Shown: positions 53,837 through 63,314, counted from the first letter of the stretch. The stretch: DNA of 64,000 nucleotides from Bradyrhizobium sp. AZCC 1721 (GCF_036924715.1 NZ_JAZHSB010000001.1:5385001-5449000), one strand, 5' to 3'. Numbers and translations are program-made. The notes: a model not told the origin generated them from the letters alone.

Positions 53837-54151
53837 CGATGCCTCCCCTGAGCGCGCCCTTACACACAATCTCGATGGCGACTGCCGCGGCTTAGGGTCG
53901 GGTAACGGACGGTGAGAATTTGCATTCTACCAGAATTATCGTTTCCTTCACCTAATGTTCTAGTTACACGGCGACCATTATTGATTTCATATTTTCATCA
54001 AAACTAGAATTGTAATTCTACCATGTCAAGTGGCAAGATGCGTCACTTGCTGCGGATTGCCAAATTCGGTCTTCGAAATGGGAAATTGCGACTCGGGCTC
54101 GAACAAGCCAATGATTCTGCGCGTAATCATCGTGTGCCTGATGGAGAAGTG
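53837..54151. promoter_or_regulatory. divergent promoter region between acyl-CoA synthetase and TetR genes
   Basis: 315 AT-rich bases. Two similar 18-base elements of the form AGAATT-NNN-ATTCTACCA lie 90 bases apart, at 53916-53933 and 54006-54023; the second extends to the palindrome TAGAATT-GT-AATTCTA. Between them is another inverted repeat, TTGAT-N11-ATCAA (53981-54001). They are strong candidates for the operators of the adjacent TetR protein, controlling both directions. Confidence 0.6.
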
Positions 54152-54817
54152 ATGGCTCGCACTCGCCCAATCAAGCAGGCCGACAGCGCTCGTTTGCGTG
54201 CGCCGTCGCCCGAAAGGCGCGCTGCCATCCTTCGGGCTGCCCGCAACCTAGTGGCCGACGTTGGCTTCCGCGACGCGCAAATGGCTGCGGTGGCCGAAGC
54301 AGCCGGTATCGCGCTTGGAACGCTGTACCGTTACTTCTCCTCGAAAGCAGAGCTGATGATCGAGGTGGTGGGCTATGTTTCCCAGCGCGAGGTTGACGCG
54401 GCGGCGGGCGTGGCCATGGGCGATGGAAGCGCTGCCGAGCGGCTCGCCTTGTCTGCCTGGACGTTTGCAAGTCGTGCCTTGCGGGGTCGCAAACTTGCCC
54501 ATGCCCTGGTGGCTGAGCCGGTGGAGCCCGAGATCGAAGCGGCGCGTCTCAAGTATCGAAAGAAGCTCGCGAGAGTCTTCGAAACGGTTATCGAGCAGGG
54601 CATCCGGGACAAGGATTTTCCCTTGCAGGACGTTCATGCCGCAGCATCGTGCATCGTCGGTTCCTTGTTTGAAGGATTGGTCGGTCCACTTGCCTCAGAC
54701 AACCTCACAACCGATCGCGAGCGGCACGACCACGCTGTCGCCATAGTGGGCTTCTGCTTGAGGGGCGTGGCAGGACGAAACGAGACCTTCACGCCACCTC
54801 TGCGTGAGGTAGTGTAG
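54152..54817 (+). CDS. TetR/AcrR-family transcriptional regulator
   Basis: 221 residues from the ATG at 54152 (GGAGAAGTG upstream). The N-terminal helix-turn-helix is RAAILRAARNLVADVGFRDAQMAAVAEAAGIALGTLYRYFSSKAEL, a textbook TetR DNA-binding domain when read in parts; the remainder is a helical ligand-binding domain. It likely represses the flanking acyl-CoA synthetase genes until an acyl or aromatic ligand binds. Confidence 0.92.
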   Translation: MARTRPIKQADSARLRAPSPERRAAILRAARNLVADVGFRDAQMAAVAEAAGIALGTLYRYFSSKAELMIEVVGYVSQREVDAAAGVAMGDGSAAERLALSAWTFASRALRGRKLAHALVAEPVEPEIEAARLKYRKKLARVFETVIEQGIRDKDFPLQDVHAAASCIVGSLFEGLVGPLASDNLTTDRERHDHAVAIVGFCLRGVAGRNETFTPPLREVV

Positions 54818-55028
54818 CCAGGGCGATGCCGGCAGCATCTGGATCGGCATCATCAACGGCTTGCTCAAGCTGGTCCGCCTTGCCAAGACGCCGCCAGCGA
54901 TCAACAATGACGCCTTGCCGGCAATGGGGACGCGGTTTGGTATATGCTCGGCGCCCTCGTCTAAGAACCGGATCGGACGGCGCGCGCCGACGCTTCGCCA
55001 CAGCTCGGGCGCCGCGGGAGGAGCAGCG

Positions 55029-56762
55029 ATGGTACGATCACCGCAAGGCAAGCGTGCGGCACGGCCGAAGCGAACGATCCTCAGGCCCACACGCAGGACG
55101 CGTGCGGCGAAGTCCAATCGGCGGTCGCACGACGGGGCCGGCAACGGCGTGTTTTCTGGTCTCGGCCGCAGCGAAGCAAACTTCGCCCCGCTCACGCCCG
55201 TTTCGTTCCTGCCGCGCTCGGCCGAGATCTATCCGGATCGGGTCGCGGTAATCCACGGCGAGCGGCGGTACAGCTATCGCCAGTTCTATGAGCGCGCCCG
55301 TCGCCTCGCATCGGCGCTTGCGGGCGCCGGTGTCAAGCGCGGCGATACCGTCTCGGTCATGCTGCCGAACGTACCGGCGATGCTCGAAGCGCATTATGGC
55401 GTGCCGATGCTCGGCGCGGTGCTGAACGCCATCAACACCCGTCTCGAGGCCGCAACGATCGCCTATATTCTCCAGCATGCCGAGGCGAAGGTATTGATCA
55501 CCGACCGCGAGTTCGCGGCGCAGGTTGGTCCTGCGCTTGCGACGCTGAAAAAGCGACCGCTGGTGATCGACGTTGACGACGAGCTCTATACCGGGCCCGG
55601 CGAGCGGCTCGGCAAGGTCGAATACGAGGCGTTCATCGCCACGGGCGATCCGAACTTCGCCTGGAGTGCGCCGGCCGACGAGAGCAGTGCGATCGCGCTC
55701 AATTACACGTCCGGCACCACCGGCAACCCGAAGGGCGTCGTCTATCATCACCGCGGCACTTTCCTCGAGTCTGTTGGCAACATCATGGCTTGGCCGATGC
55801 CTCCGAAGCCGGTCTATCTCTGGACGCTGCCGATGTTCCACTGCAACGGCTGGTGTTTTCCTTGGTCGGTGGTGGCGATGAGCGGCACGCATGTGTGCCT
55901 GCGCAAGGTCGATCCGGCGCTGATCTTCCCGATGATCGTCGAGAACGGCGTAACGCACATGTGTGGCGCGCCGACGGTGCTGACGATGCTGACGTCGGCG
56001 CCGGCCGAGCAACTTCGCCGATTCAACCATGTGGTGGAAATCCAGACCGGCGGTTCGCCGCCGCCGGCCAAGGTGATCGAAGCGATGGAGCAACTCGGCT
56101 TCCGCGTCACGCACATCTACGGCATGACAGAGCTGCAGGGTCCTTCGACCTATTGCGCGCCGCAGGATGACTGGTCGGTGCTGCCGCTCGCAGAACGCGC
56201 CGGCTTCGTCGCGCGCCAGGGCGTCCGCTATCCCGTGGTCGAGGGGCAGATGGTGGCCGATACCAGGACGATGAAGCCGGTGCCCCGCGACGGCCGGTCG
56301 ATCGGCGAGATCATGGTTCGCGGCAACACGGTGATGCTCGGCTACCTGAAGGAGCCGAAGGCGACGTTCGACGCCTTCCGCGGCGGCTGGATGCACACCG
56401 GCGACCTCGCGGTCGAGCATCCGAACGGCTACGTGGAGATCAAGGATCGCGCGAAGGACATCATCATCTCGGGCGGCGAGAACATCTCCAGCGTCGAAGT
56501 CGAGATCGCACTCTACAAGCACCCGGCGGTGCAGCTCGCCGCCGTCGTCGCGCGGCCGGATTCGAAATGGGGCGAGACGCCCTGCGCCTTCGTGCAGCTC
56601 AAGCCCGGCACTCAGGCGACCGAGGACGAGATCATCGCCTTCTGCCGCGACAGGCTCGCGCACTTCAAGGCGCCGAAGTCGGTGGTGTTCGGGCCGCTGC
56701 CGACGACTGCAACCGGCAAGGTGCAGAAATTCACGCTGCGGGAGCGCGTGCGAAGCCTATAA
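55029..56762 (+). CDS. acyl-CoA synthetase (AMP-forming), AlkK/DmdB-like
   Basis: 577 residues. AMP-binding motifs NYTSGTTGNPKGVVYHHRG, TLPMFHCNGWCFPW, IYGMTELQGPST, MHTGDLAVEHPNGYVEIKDRAKDII and PTTATGKVQKFTLRE (Lys). The FHCNGW segment is typical of the AlkK/DmdB group, which activates medium-chain fatty acids or methylmercaptopropionate. ATG 55029 has GGGAGGAG upstream. The first 45 residues are Arg-rich and may be cytoplasmic leader sequence. It precedes a Liv operon by about 150 bases. Confidence 0.9.
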   Translation: MVRSPQGKRAARPKRTILRPTRRTRAAKSNRRSHDGAGNGVFSGLGRSEANFAPLTPVSFLPRSAEIYPDRVAVIHGERRYSYRQFYERARRLASALAGAGVKRGDTVSVMLPNVPAMLEAHYGVPMLGAVLNAINTRLEAATIAYILQHAEAKVLITDREFAAQVGPALATLKKRPLVIDVDDELYTGPGERLGKVEYEAFIATGDPNFAWSAPADESSAIALNYTSGTTGNPKGVVYHHRGTFLESVGNIMAWPMPPKPVYLWTLPMFHCNGWCFPWSVVAMSGTHVCLRKVDPALIFPMIVENGVTHMCGAPTVLTMLTSAPAEQLRRFNHVVEIQTGGSPPPAKVIEAMEQLGFRVTHIYGMTELQGPSTYCAPQDDWSVLPLAERAGFVARQGVRYPVVEGQMVADTRTMKPVPRDGRSIGEIMVRGNTVMLGYLKEPKATFDAFRGGWMHTGDLAVEHPNGYVEIKDRAKDIIISGGENISSVEVEIALYKHPAVQLAAVVARPDSKWGETPCAFVQLKPGTQATEDEIIAFCRDRLAHFKAPKSVVFGPLPTTATGKVQKFTLRERVRSL

Positions 56763-56910
56763 GAAGCAGTGGAGGACATGGTCTTTCCACTCGCCAAGGT
56801 CTTCTGGCCCCGGATCGGGGTAGCAACTCAGATGAGATACCGCAGCCTTACAAGGGACCGTCAGGTCCATGGGTCCAATCAGACCGACAACGAGGAGGAG
56901 GAGGAAACAA

Positions 56911-58185
56911 ATGCGACCATTATCGAGCTTCGGGTTGCGCGCGGCCTTGGCCGCGTTCGTCTTTCTGCTGGCGGCGCCGGCTTCGCTGGCGCAACAGCCC
57001 ATCAAGGTCGGCATCGTGACATTCCTGTCCGGTCCGGCCGCTGGTCCGTTCGGGATTCCCGCCCGCAACGCGGCCGAGCTGACGGCCGAGTTGCTCAACG
57101 CAGGCACCGTACCCGCACCCTATACCCAAAAGGGCTTCGGCGGAACGCCGATCGAGCTCGTCATCATCGACGAGGCGGGTGGCCCGCAGAAGCAGGTGGC
57201 CGAGTATCGCAATCTCGTGCCAAGAGTCGACATCGTGATCGGCTATATCTCGAGCGGCGATTGCCTTGCGATTGCGCCCGTTGCCGAGGAGCAGAAGAAG
57301 CTCACCGTCCTGTTCGACTGCGGCACGCCGCGCATCTTCGAGGACGCAAGCTACAAACATGTATTCCGCACCGGTCCGACCGGCACGATGGATAACGTGT
57401 CCGTTGCGCTTTATCTGGTGGAGCGCACCCCCAACGTAAAGTCGATTGCAGGCCTCAATCAGAACTATGCCTGGGGTCAGGACTCCTGGGCGGACTTCGA
57501 GAACGCCATGAAGACCCTCAAGCCTGGCATCGAGGTGAAGACCTCGCAGATGCCGAAGCTTTTTGCGGGTCAGTTCGGCGCCGAAATCACCACGCTTCTC
57601 GGTAGTGGGGCGGAGGTGATCCATTCCAGCATGTGGGGCGGCGATCTTGAGGGCCTCGTGCTGCAGGGCGCACCGCGTGGCCTGTTCGAGAAGCACAAGG
57701 TGGTCCTGTCAGCCGGCGAACCGGCCATCAACAGGCTGGGCACGCGGATTCCGGACGGAACCATTCTGGGGGCGCGTGGTCCGTTCGGGCCGTTCGCACC
57801 GGACACTGATCTCGCGCGCTGGCTGAAGACCACCTACCAGGACCGCTACCACGTTCCGCCGAACTATGCGTCCTTCAAGATGACGCAGGCTATCCTCGGC
57901 GTGAAGGCGGCCTACGAGAAGGCCAAGGGCAGCGGCAATGGGGCACCCGACCAGGACAAGATCATCGCTGCGCTCGAGAACCTGGCCTTCGAAGGCCCCG
58001 GTGGGCCGGTGAAGATGGCGCTCGGCAAGGGCCACCAGGCGATCATGGATGCCGCTGTCGGCACGACCAAGGTCGAGGGCGGTGAGCTCAAGATCGTGGA
58101 TGTCGCACGCTATTCCGCGGACAAGGTGAATCCACCCGACGGCGTGAAAAGCGAAGCCTGGATCAAGTCTGGCCTCAAGAAATAG
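56911..58185 (+). CDS. branched-chain-type ABC substrate-binding protein (second Liv operon)
   Basis: 424 residues from the ATG at 56911, behind a GGAGGAGGAGG ribosome site. Signal peptide LRAALAAFVFLLAAPASLA. The mature N-terminus QQPIKVGIVTFLSGPAAGPFG and a long type I periplasmic binding fold follow, with GYISSGDCLAIAPVAEE and FRTGPTGTMDNVSVALYL. Its distance from the other binding protein in the window suggests a different substrate. First gene of the rightward operon 56911-61415. Confidence 0.9.
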   Translation: MRPLSSFGLRAALAAFVFLLAAPASLAQQPIKVGIVTFLSGPAAGPFGIPARNAAELTAELLNAGTVPAPYTQKGFGGTPIELVIIDEAGGPQKQVAEYRNLVPRVDIVIGYISSGDCLAIAPVAEEQKKLTVLFDCGTPRIFEDASYKHVFRTGPTGTMDNVSVALYLVERTPNVKSIAGLNQNYAWGQDSWADFENAMKTLKPGIEVKTSQMPKLFAGQFGAEITTLLGSGAEVIHSSMWGGDLEGLVLQGAPRGLFEKHKVVLSAGEPAINRLGTRIPDGTILGARGPFGPFAPDTDLARWLKTTYQDRYHVPPNYASFKMTQAILGVKAAYEKAKGSGNGAPDQDKIIAALENLAFEGPGGPVKMALGKGHQAIMDAAVGTTKVEGGELKIVDVARYSADKVNPPDGVKSEAWIKSGLKK

Positions 58186-58195
58186 CAATCAGGGA

Positions 58196-58216
58196 CGGCA
58201 GCTCTGCAGGCTGCCG
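58196..58216. other. intercistronic hairpin between binding protein and LivH
   Basis: CGGCAGC (58196-58202), loop TCTGCAG, GCTGCCG (58210-58216): a perfect 7-base stem. It occupies the same position relative to the binding-protein gene as the hairpins in the two other ABC operons. Confidence 0.6.
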
Positions 58217-58230
58217 CCGCTTCGCTTCCA

Positions 58231-59127
58231 ATGAGCACCATCCTGCCTGTTGCCTTCGACGGCATCGCCTACGCATCCTGGCTGTTCCTGATCTCAGCCG
58301 GGCTGACGCTGATCTATGGCGTCATGCGCATCCTCAACGTGGCCCACGGCAGCCTCTACGCCCTGGGCGCCTATGCGGCCTGCTCGCTTGCCGGCGCATG
58401 GCTCGGTGGCGGACTGCCGGCGGCCGGCAGCTTCGCCATGCTGCTGCTCGCGGCCGTCCTCGTCGGCTCCCTCGTCGGTCCGCTGATCGAGCGTGGCCTG
58501 CTGCAGTGGATGTACGGAAAGGACGAGGTGGTGCTGGTCCTGATCACCTATGCTGTCTTCCTGATCATGGAGGACGTGATCAAGCTGGTGTGGGGCGTGG
58601 ACTCGCTGCTGCTGCCCGAGCCCTACGCGTTGCCCGGAAATTTTCAGCTCGGCGGCCTGCCTTACCCCGTCTACAACGTACTGCTGATCGCATTGGCGCT
58701 GGCGACCGGGCTCGCCGTTGCCGGGGCGCTCTATCGCACACGCCAGGGCAAGGTGCTGCTCGCCGTCATCCACGACCGTGAGATGAGCATGGCCATGGGC
58801 ATCAACGTGAGCCGGGTCTATCTCGCCACCTTCGCCATCGGTGCGACGCTGGCGGCGCTCGGCGGAGCATTCACAGCGCCGACGATAGCCGTGACGCCCG
58901 GCATCGGCGTGGAGGTGATCGTGCTCGCCTTCGCGGTGGTGGTGATCGGCGGTCTCGGCAGTCTCGGCGGAGCGGCGCTCGGCGCGCTTCTGGTCGGCCT
59001 CGTCCGCTCGGCCGCGGTGCACTACTGGCCGGAGGCCGAGCTGTTCTCGATCTACGCGGTGATGGCCATGGTGCTCATTGCGCGCCCGAAGGGACTGTTC
59101 GCGGCGCAGGAGGCGCGCAAGATATGA
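58231..59127 (+). CDS. livH: branched-chain-type ABC permease (LivH family)
   Basis: 298 residues with LivH hallmarks ISAGLTLIYGVMRILNVAHGSLYALGAYAA and VVVIGGLGSLGGAALGALLVGLV. Its stop overlaps the LivM start (ATGA at 59124). Ribosome site before ATG 58231 is weak, but 58231 is the only start that fits. Confidence 0.92.
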   Translation: MSTILPVAFDGIAYASWLFLISAGLTLIYGVMRILNVAHGSLYALGAYAACSLAGAWLGGGLPAAGSFAMLLLAAVLVGSLVGPLIERGLLQWMYGKDEVVLVLITYAVFLIMEDVIKLVWGVDSLLLPEPYALPGNFQLGGLPYPVYNVLLIALALATGLAVAGALYRTRQGKVLLAVIHDREMSMAMGINVSRVYLATFAIGATLAALGGAFTAPTIAVTPGIGVEVIVLAFAVVVIGGLGSLGGAALGALLVGLVRSAAVHYWPEAELFSIYAVMAMVLIARPKGLFAAQEARKI

Positions 59128-60053
59128 AGGCTGCAATCGTCGCAATCGCTTCTCTCGTCGCGCTGACAGCGTTGGCTCTGCTCTCGCCGCAATGGCTGGT
59201 GTTCATGGCCATGCTGGCGCTCGCCAAAGGCGTGGTGGTGCTTGGGCTTCTTGTGCTGATGCGCACCGGGCTCGTGTCGTTTGGGCAGGGGCTGTACTTC
59301 GGTATCGGCGCCTATGCGGCTGCGCTGCTCTCGCATCATCTGCATGTTGCCGATGCGGCCGTGATGCTGCTCGCTGGCGCCGCTACCGCTGGGTTGGTAG
59401 CCGCTCTGCTGGGACTGCTGCTCGCTGGGTATCGCGACATCTTCTTTGCCATGCTGTCGCTGGCATTTTCGATGATCCTGTACGGCGTGCTGGTGAAGAG
59501 CGCCGCGCTCGGCAGCACGGACGGGTTCAACCTGCATGCGCGCACATTTTTCGGAGTTGCCTTGGCGCCCGGCGTGGAGCGGCGTGTGTTTCTCATTGCC
59601 GGCGCGGTCTGTGCAGTGGTTGTGGCGCTATTGGTGCACAGGCTGCTGGGCGGACACTGGGGACGGTTGGCCACCGGCGTGCGCGACAACGAGCTGCGGG
59701 TGGCCTATCTCGGCGCCTCGCCCTACCGCGTGGTGTACGTCAACTACCTGATCGCGGGTGCCATGGCGGGCCTGGGCGGCGCCCTCGCGGCACTCGCGGT
59801 CGGCCATGTCGATCCCGAGATGACGTATTGGACGACCTCAGGCGAGTTCGTGTTCATCGCCATCCTGGGCGGCATCCAGAGCATTCTGGCACCGTTCATG
59901 GCGGCCACCATCTTCGAGGCTCTGCGCACGATCGCCAGCCAGTACGCGCCCAACGTGTGGCAGATGTCGCTCGGCCTTGCCATGCTGGCCATCATCATGT
60001 TCCTGCCGGCCGGCCTATGGACGCTCGCCGAGCGGCGGCGGAGGTCCGCATGA
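59124..60053 (+). CDS. livM: branched-chain-type ABC permease (LivM family)
   Basis: 309 residues; LMRTGLVSFGQGLYFGIGAYAAA, YRDIFFAMLSLAFSMILYG and YLIAGAMAGLGGALAALAVGHVD match LivM. Its stop overlaps the LivG start by 4 bases. Partner of the LivH upstream. Confidence 0.92.
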   Translation: MKAAIVAIASLVALTALALLSPQWLVFMAMLALAKGVVVLGLLVLMRTGLVSFGQGLYFGIGAYAAALLSHHLHVADAAVMLLAGAATAGLVAALLGLLLAGYRDIFFAMLSLAFSMILYGVLVKSAALGSTDGFNLHARTFFGVALAPGVERRVFLIAGAVCAVVVALLVHRLLGGHWGRLATGVRDNELRVAYLGASPYRVVYVNYLIAGAMAGLGGALAALAVGHVDPEMTYWTTSGEFVFIAILGGIQSILAPFMAATIFEALRTIASQYAPNVWQMSLGLAMLAIIMFLPAGLWTLAERRRRSA

Positions 60054-60781
60054 GTGCGGTGCTGACTGCAGAAGGGTTGCAGAAGAGCTTCGGCGCCGTG
60101 CGGGCGGCAGCCGATATCAGCCTGACGTTCGATCCCGACACCGTCGTCAGCCTGATCGGTGCCAACGGCGCCGGCAAGACGACCTTTCTCAATATGGTGA
60201 CTGGCTACCTCAGGCCCGACAGCGGGCAAATCCTGTTCGGCGAACGCGACATCGTGGGCCTCAGCCCGCGCCAGATCACCAAGCTCGGCATCTCACGCTC
60301 GTTTCAGATACCGCAGCTCTTCAATTCGCTGAGCGTTCGCGAGAATCTGCTGGTCGCCGAGAGTATCGCCGCGACTGACAATCCGCAGGCTGCGACCGAT
60401 GAGGCGCTGGCGCAGTTCGAACTCGCTCCCTATGCTGCGCAGAAGGCCGGCCTGTTGCCCGAAGGAATCCGCAAGCTGCTCGACGTTTCCATGGCGCTGT
60501 CCAGCCGCTCCAAGCTGCTCCTGCTCGACGAGCCGACGAGCGGCGTCTCCGCCGACGAGAAGTTCGCCATCATGGACGTCGTGATGAGCGCGGCGCATGT
60601 CGCCGGGGTGACGGTGATCTTCGTCGAACACGATATGGACATCGTGGCGCGATTTGCGGGGCGCGTGGTGGCGTTCTACGACGGCAGCATCATCGCGGAC
60701 GGATCGCCCGACACCGTGCTGCGCGCAGAGAACGTGCGCCGCTACGTGATCGGCGAGGAGATACCCCATGCTGCGGCTTGA
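60050..60781 (+). CDS. livG: branched-chain-type ABC ATP-binding protein (LivG family) with an atypical signature
   Basis: 243 residues with Walker A GANGAGKTT, Walker B LLLLDEPTSGVS and H-loop FVEHDMDIV. The ABC signature normally reads LSxGQQ or LSYGEQ; here the sequence is LPEGIRKLLDV, with the glutamine and the serine replaced. The rest is intact and gene coupling is preserved, so activity is likely but not proven. Confidence 0.9.
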   Translation: MSAVLTAEGLQKSFGAVRAAADISLTFDPDTVVSLIGANGAGKTTFLNMVTGYLRPDSGQILFGERDIVGLSPRQITKLGISRSFQIPQLFNSLSVRENLLVAESIAATDNPQAATDEALAQFELAPYAAQKAGLLPEGIRKLLDVSMALSSRSKLLLLDEPTSGVSADEKFAIMDVVMSAAHVAGVTVIFVEHDMDIVARFAGRVVAFYDGSIIADGSPDTVLRAENVRRYVIGEEIPHAAA

Positions 60782-61415
60782 GGGTGTCTCCGTGTCAATC
60801 GGGGCGGTGGCGATTCTGCGCGGCGTCGATCTCGAGGTCAGCGCAGGGCAATTCGCCGGCCTGATCGGGCGCAATGGCGCAGGAAAGACCACCCTGTTGC
60901 GCACCATCATGGGGCTGCAGGCGCCAGCGTCCGGACGGCTCGACTTCGAGAGCCGGGAGCTGGCGGACTTGCCAACCTACCGTCGCGCAGGGCTCGGCAT
61001 CGGCTACATGCCGGAGGACCGGCGGCTTGTGCCGGACCTGTCGGCGGAGGAGAATATCCTGCTGCCTGCCTGGGCCGCGGACGCGGACGACGCAAAGGTG
61101 CAACTCGCGCAAATCTACAACACCATCCCGGAGCTGACGACCTTGCGCGCGCGCAAGGCCTTGCAGCTCTCGGGCGGCCAGCAGAAGCTGGTGGCCTTGG
61201 GTCGGGCGATGATGGCGGGGCGCAAGCTTCTCTTGCTCGATGAGCCGTTCGAGGGCGTGGCGCCGGTGCTGGCCCGGCGTCTGGCCGAGGTGATCGCGGG
61301 GCTGCGCAAATCCGGATTGTCGGTGATCCTCGCCGAATCCAGCATGACGCACGCGCATGGCCTGCTCGATCGCGTGTTCACCATTGACCGCGGATCGGTA
61401 GGCGTGAGGAGTTGA
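60768..61415 (+). CDS. livF: branched-chain-type ABC ATP-binding protein (LivF family)
   Basis: 215 residues, slightly short. Walker A GRNGAGKTT, signature LSGGQQKLVALGRA, Walker B LLLLDEPFEGVAP; after the H-loop region (VILAESSMTHAH) the usual LVEQN is replaced by LAESS. It overlaps the LivG gene by 14 bases and ends the operon. Confidence 0.9.
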   Translation: MLRLEGVSVSIGAVAILRGVDLEVSAGQFAGLIGRNGAGKTTLLRTIMGLQAPASGRLDFESRELADLPTYRRAGLGIGYMPEDRRLVPDLSAEENILLPAWAADADDAKVQLAQIYNTIPELTTLRARKALQLSGGQQKLVALGRAMMAGRKLLLLDEPFEGVAPVLARRLAEVIAGLRKSGLSVILAESSMTHAHGLLDRVFTIDRGSVGVRS

Positions 61416-61632
61416 AGAGGAACGCGCATGCCGGCAATGCGAGCGGCGCCACAGCCATCGATCGCCGCCGCACGCGACGGCGCACGCGAAGATCAACTCC
61501 CCGGCAGTCGACTCGTGCGGGCGCGGTCGAAAAACTCCAGCGAAATCAACTGGGTCTAGCCGATCTGGTCCAGTCCGGTCTGGAATATCCTAGAGAGGAC
61601 ACTGCTCCGTGCTCCGTCGAGCCTCGCCCACA

Positions 61633-62100
61633 TCACTCGGCGCGGCTAAGGTCGTGAATGACCGGTCGGAGGTCGCTTGCGGTTAGCTCCAAAGTAGCCA
61701 GTGTGATAGGCAGCTTGAAACGCCGTGGCCCGGCGCTTCCAGGATTCAGATAAAGCACACCGTCAATCGTTTGGACCCGCGGTCGGTGCGAGTGGCCGGA
61801 AACGACCACGTCAACTCCGCAAACTGCTGGATCGATCTGCAGTTGCTGAAGGTCGTGCACAATATAGAAGGACCGCTCCCCGAGCCGTACCACCTGAGTG
61901 TCGGGATAAAGTTTCGCCCAGTCGCTGGTATCGATGTTTCCTCTAATCGCAGTGACAGGCGCAATCCGACGGAGTTTGACGAGAACGTCCACGCGACCAA
62001 TATCGCCAGCGTGGATGATATGCGCCACCCCGGCAAGCTCTTGCTCCGCCTCGGGCCGCAGGAGCCCGTGGGTGTCCGAGATGATTCCAATTCTCAGCAC
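61633..62100 (-). CDS. YfcE/MJ0936-type metallophosphoesterase
   Basis: 155 residues from a GTG at 62100 behind GAGGGA; the longer reading frame upstream (to 62187) is not family-like. Calcineurin-fold motifs: LRIGIISDTHG (Asp, His), IIHAGDIG (Asp), VTAIRGNID (Asn), and VVVSGHSHRP (His x2). Predicted manganese-dependent phosphodiesterase of the small YfcE type. It stands alone, convergent with the Liv operon. Confidence 0.85.
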   Translation of the reverse strand: MLRIGIISDTHGLLRPEAEQELAGVAHIIHAGDIGRVDVLVKLRRIAPVTAIRGNIDTSDWAKLYPDTQVVRLGERSFYIVHDLQQLQIDPAVCGVDVVVSGHSHRPRVQTIDGVLYLNPGSAGPRRFKLPITLATLELTASDLRPVIHDLSRAE

Positions 62101-62446
62101 TGCGCAGTATCCCTCGATGCGCGCCCGAACGGCGTGCATTGGCCGTCGCAAGATTTTTCTTGATCTCCCGGTGCGCACGTCGTGCACACGCTACCTTCTA
62201 ACCAATTGAAAAACCTAAACCCTCCCTCCAATCCATCATGGGCGCGACGGAGAATTTCCAGTCTAAATCATTCATCTCATGAAGCAATATCCGGGCCCTC
62301 TGCCAGCACCCAAGATGTAGTCAGCGTGCAATCGCGCTTCTTCGGGTCCTTGTCGTCATCTTGCCGAACCGGCGCTATTTTTCTCACGTTCATCGGCTGC
62401 TGATCTAAAGTGGTTACGAAGTCGTTTTCCAGAGGAGCAACTCGCG
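62101..62446. other. divergent intergenic region
   Basis: 346 bases of lower GC content between the phosphoesterase and the hydrolase gene. No gene, RNA or clear palindrome seen. Confidence 0.5.
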
Positions 62447-63307
62447 GTGACTAACATCTTGGCAACGAAAGACTGGCCTATCGATCCCCGGTCGAACTGG
62501 GCTGCGCTTTCCCAAGCCGAACGCGACGCCGCCTACGACAACAATGCCGCGGTAAAGAACAGCGCAGCGCTGATCGCCGAAAGAAACCAGATGTCCGAAA
62601 CGCTGCGCGCCAGCCGCAAGTCCTTTCTTGATGTGCCCTATGGTGACCGCGAAAGGACAAAGATCGATCTTTATCCGACCACCGACAAGACAGCACCCTG
62701 CCTGGTTTTCTTGCATGGCGGTTACTGGCAGCGCAATTCGCGCGAAGTCTTTGCCATGCTGGTCGAAGGCGTCGCAGCCCATGGCTGGTCGGTTGCCATT
62801 CCCGGATATTCGCTGGCGCCCGACGTTTCGTTGACGGACATCGTAGCGGAGATATCCCAGTCGCTCGATTGGTTGGCCAAAAACGGAGAGGCGCACGACA
62901 TCTCCGGGCCCGTCGTGCTTTCGGGCTGGTCGGCTGGCGCCCATCTCGTCGCAATGGCACTTGATCACCCGCGCGTCGCCGCAGGACTGGCGATTTCCGG
63001 CGTGTACGATCTTGGGCCCATCCGCGATACTGGCCTTAACAATGCGCTGAAGCTAACCAGCGCGGAAGTCGCGGCATTATCGCCGCTTCGCCTGCCCGCC
63101 GTCCACAAGCGCCTCGACATCGCCTATGGGACGGCCGAACTACCGGCGCTGGTTTTCGATTCAATCAAGCTTCATGAAATGCGCATCGCCGCTGGCGGGC
63201 CCGGCAAGCTCTTCCCGATCGAAGGCGCGGACCATTTCAGCATCCTCGCAGAACTGCGACGCCCCGACGGCGCGCTTGTCGATATCGCCCGCAAGCTCGT
63301 CCTATAG
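62447..63307 (+). CDS. alpha/beta hydrolase, arylformamidase (kynurenine formamidase)-like
   Basis: 286 residues, GTG start with GAGGAG upstream. The oxyanion motif HGGYW (90-94), nucleophile Ser162 in GWSAG, catalytic His263 in GADHFS and a Asp before it make a complete triad. HGGYW with this length is typical of N-formylkynurenine formamidase and related esterases (EC 3.5.1.9 group). A neighbouring Rieske protein on the other strand would fit aromatic metabolism, but no tryptophan-pathway gene is in the window. Confidence 0.85.
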   Translation: MTNILATKDWPIDPRSNWAALSQAERDAAYDNNAAVKNSAALIAERNQMSETLRASRKSFLDVPYGDRERTKIDLYPTTDKTAPCLVFLHGGYWQRNSREVFAMLVEGVAAHGWSVAIPGYSLAPDVSLTDIVAEISQSLDWLAKNGEAHDISGPVVLSGWSAGAHLVAMALDHPRVAAGLAISGVYDLGPIRDTGLNNALKLTSAEVAALSPLRLPAVHKRLDIAYGTAELPALVFDSIKLHEMRIAAGGPGKLFPIEGADHFSILAELRRPDGALVDIARKLVL

Positions 63308-63314
63308 CCCTTGC

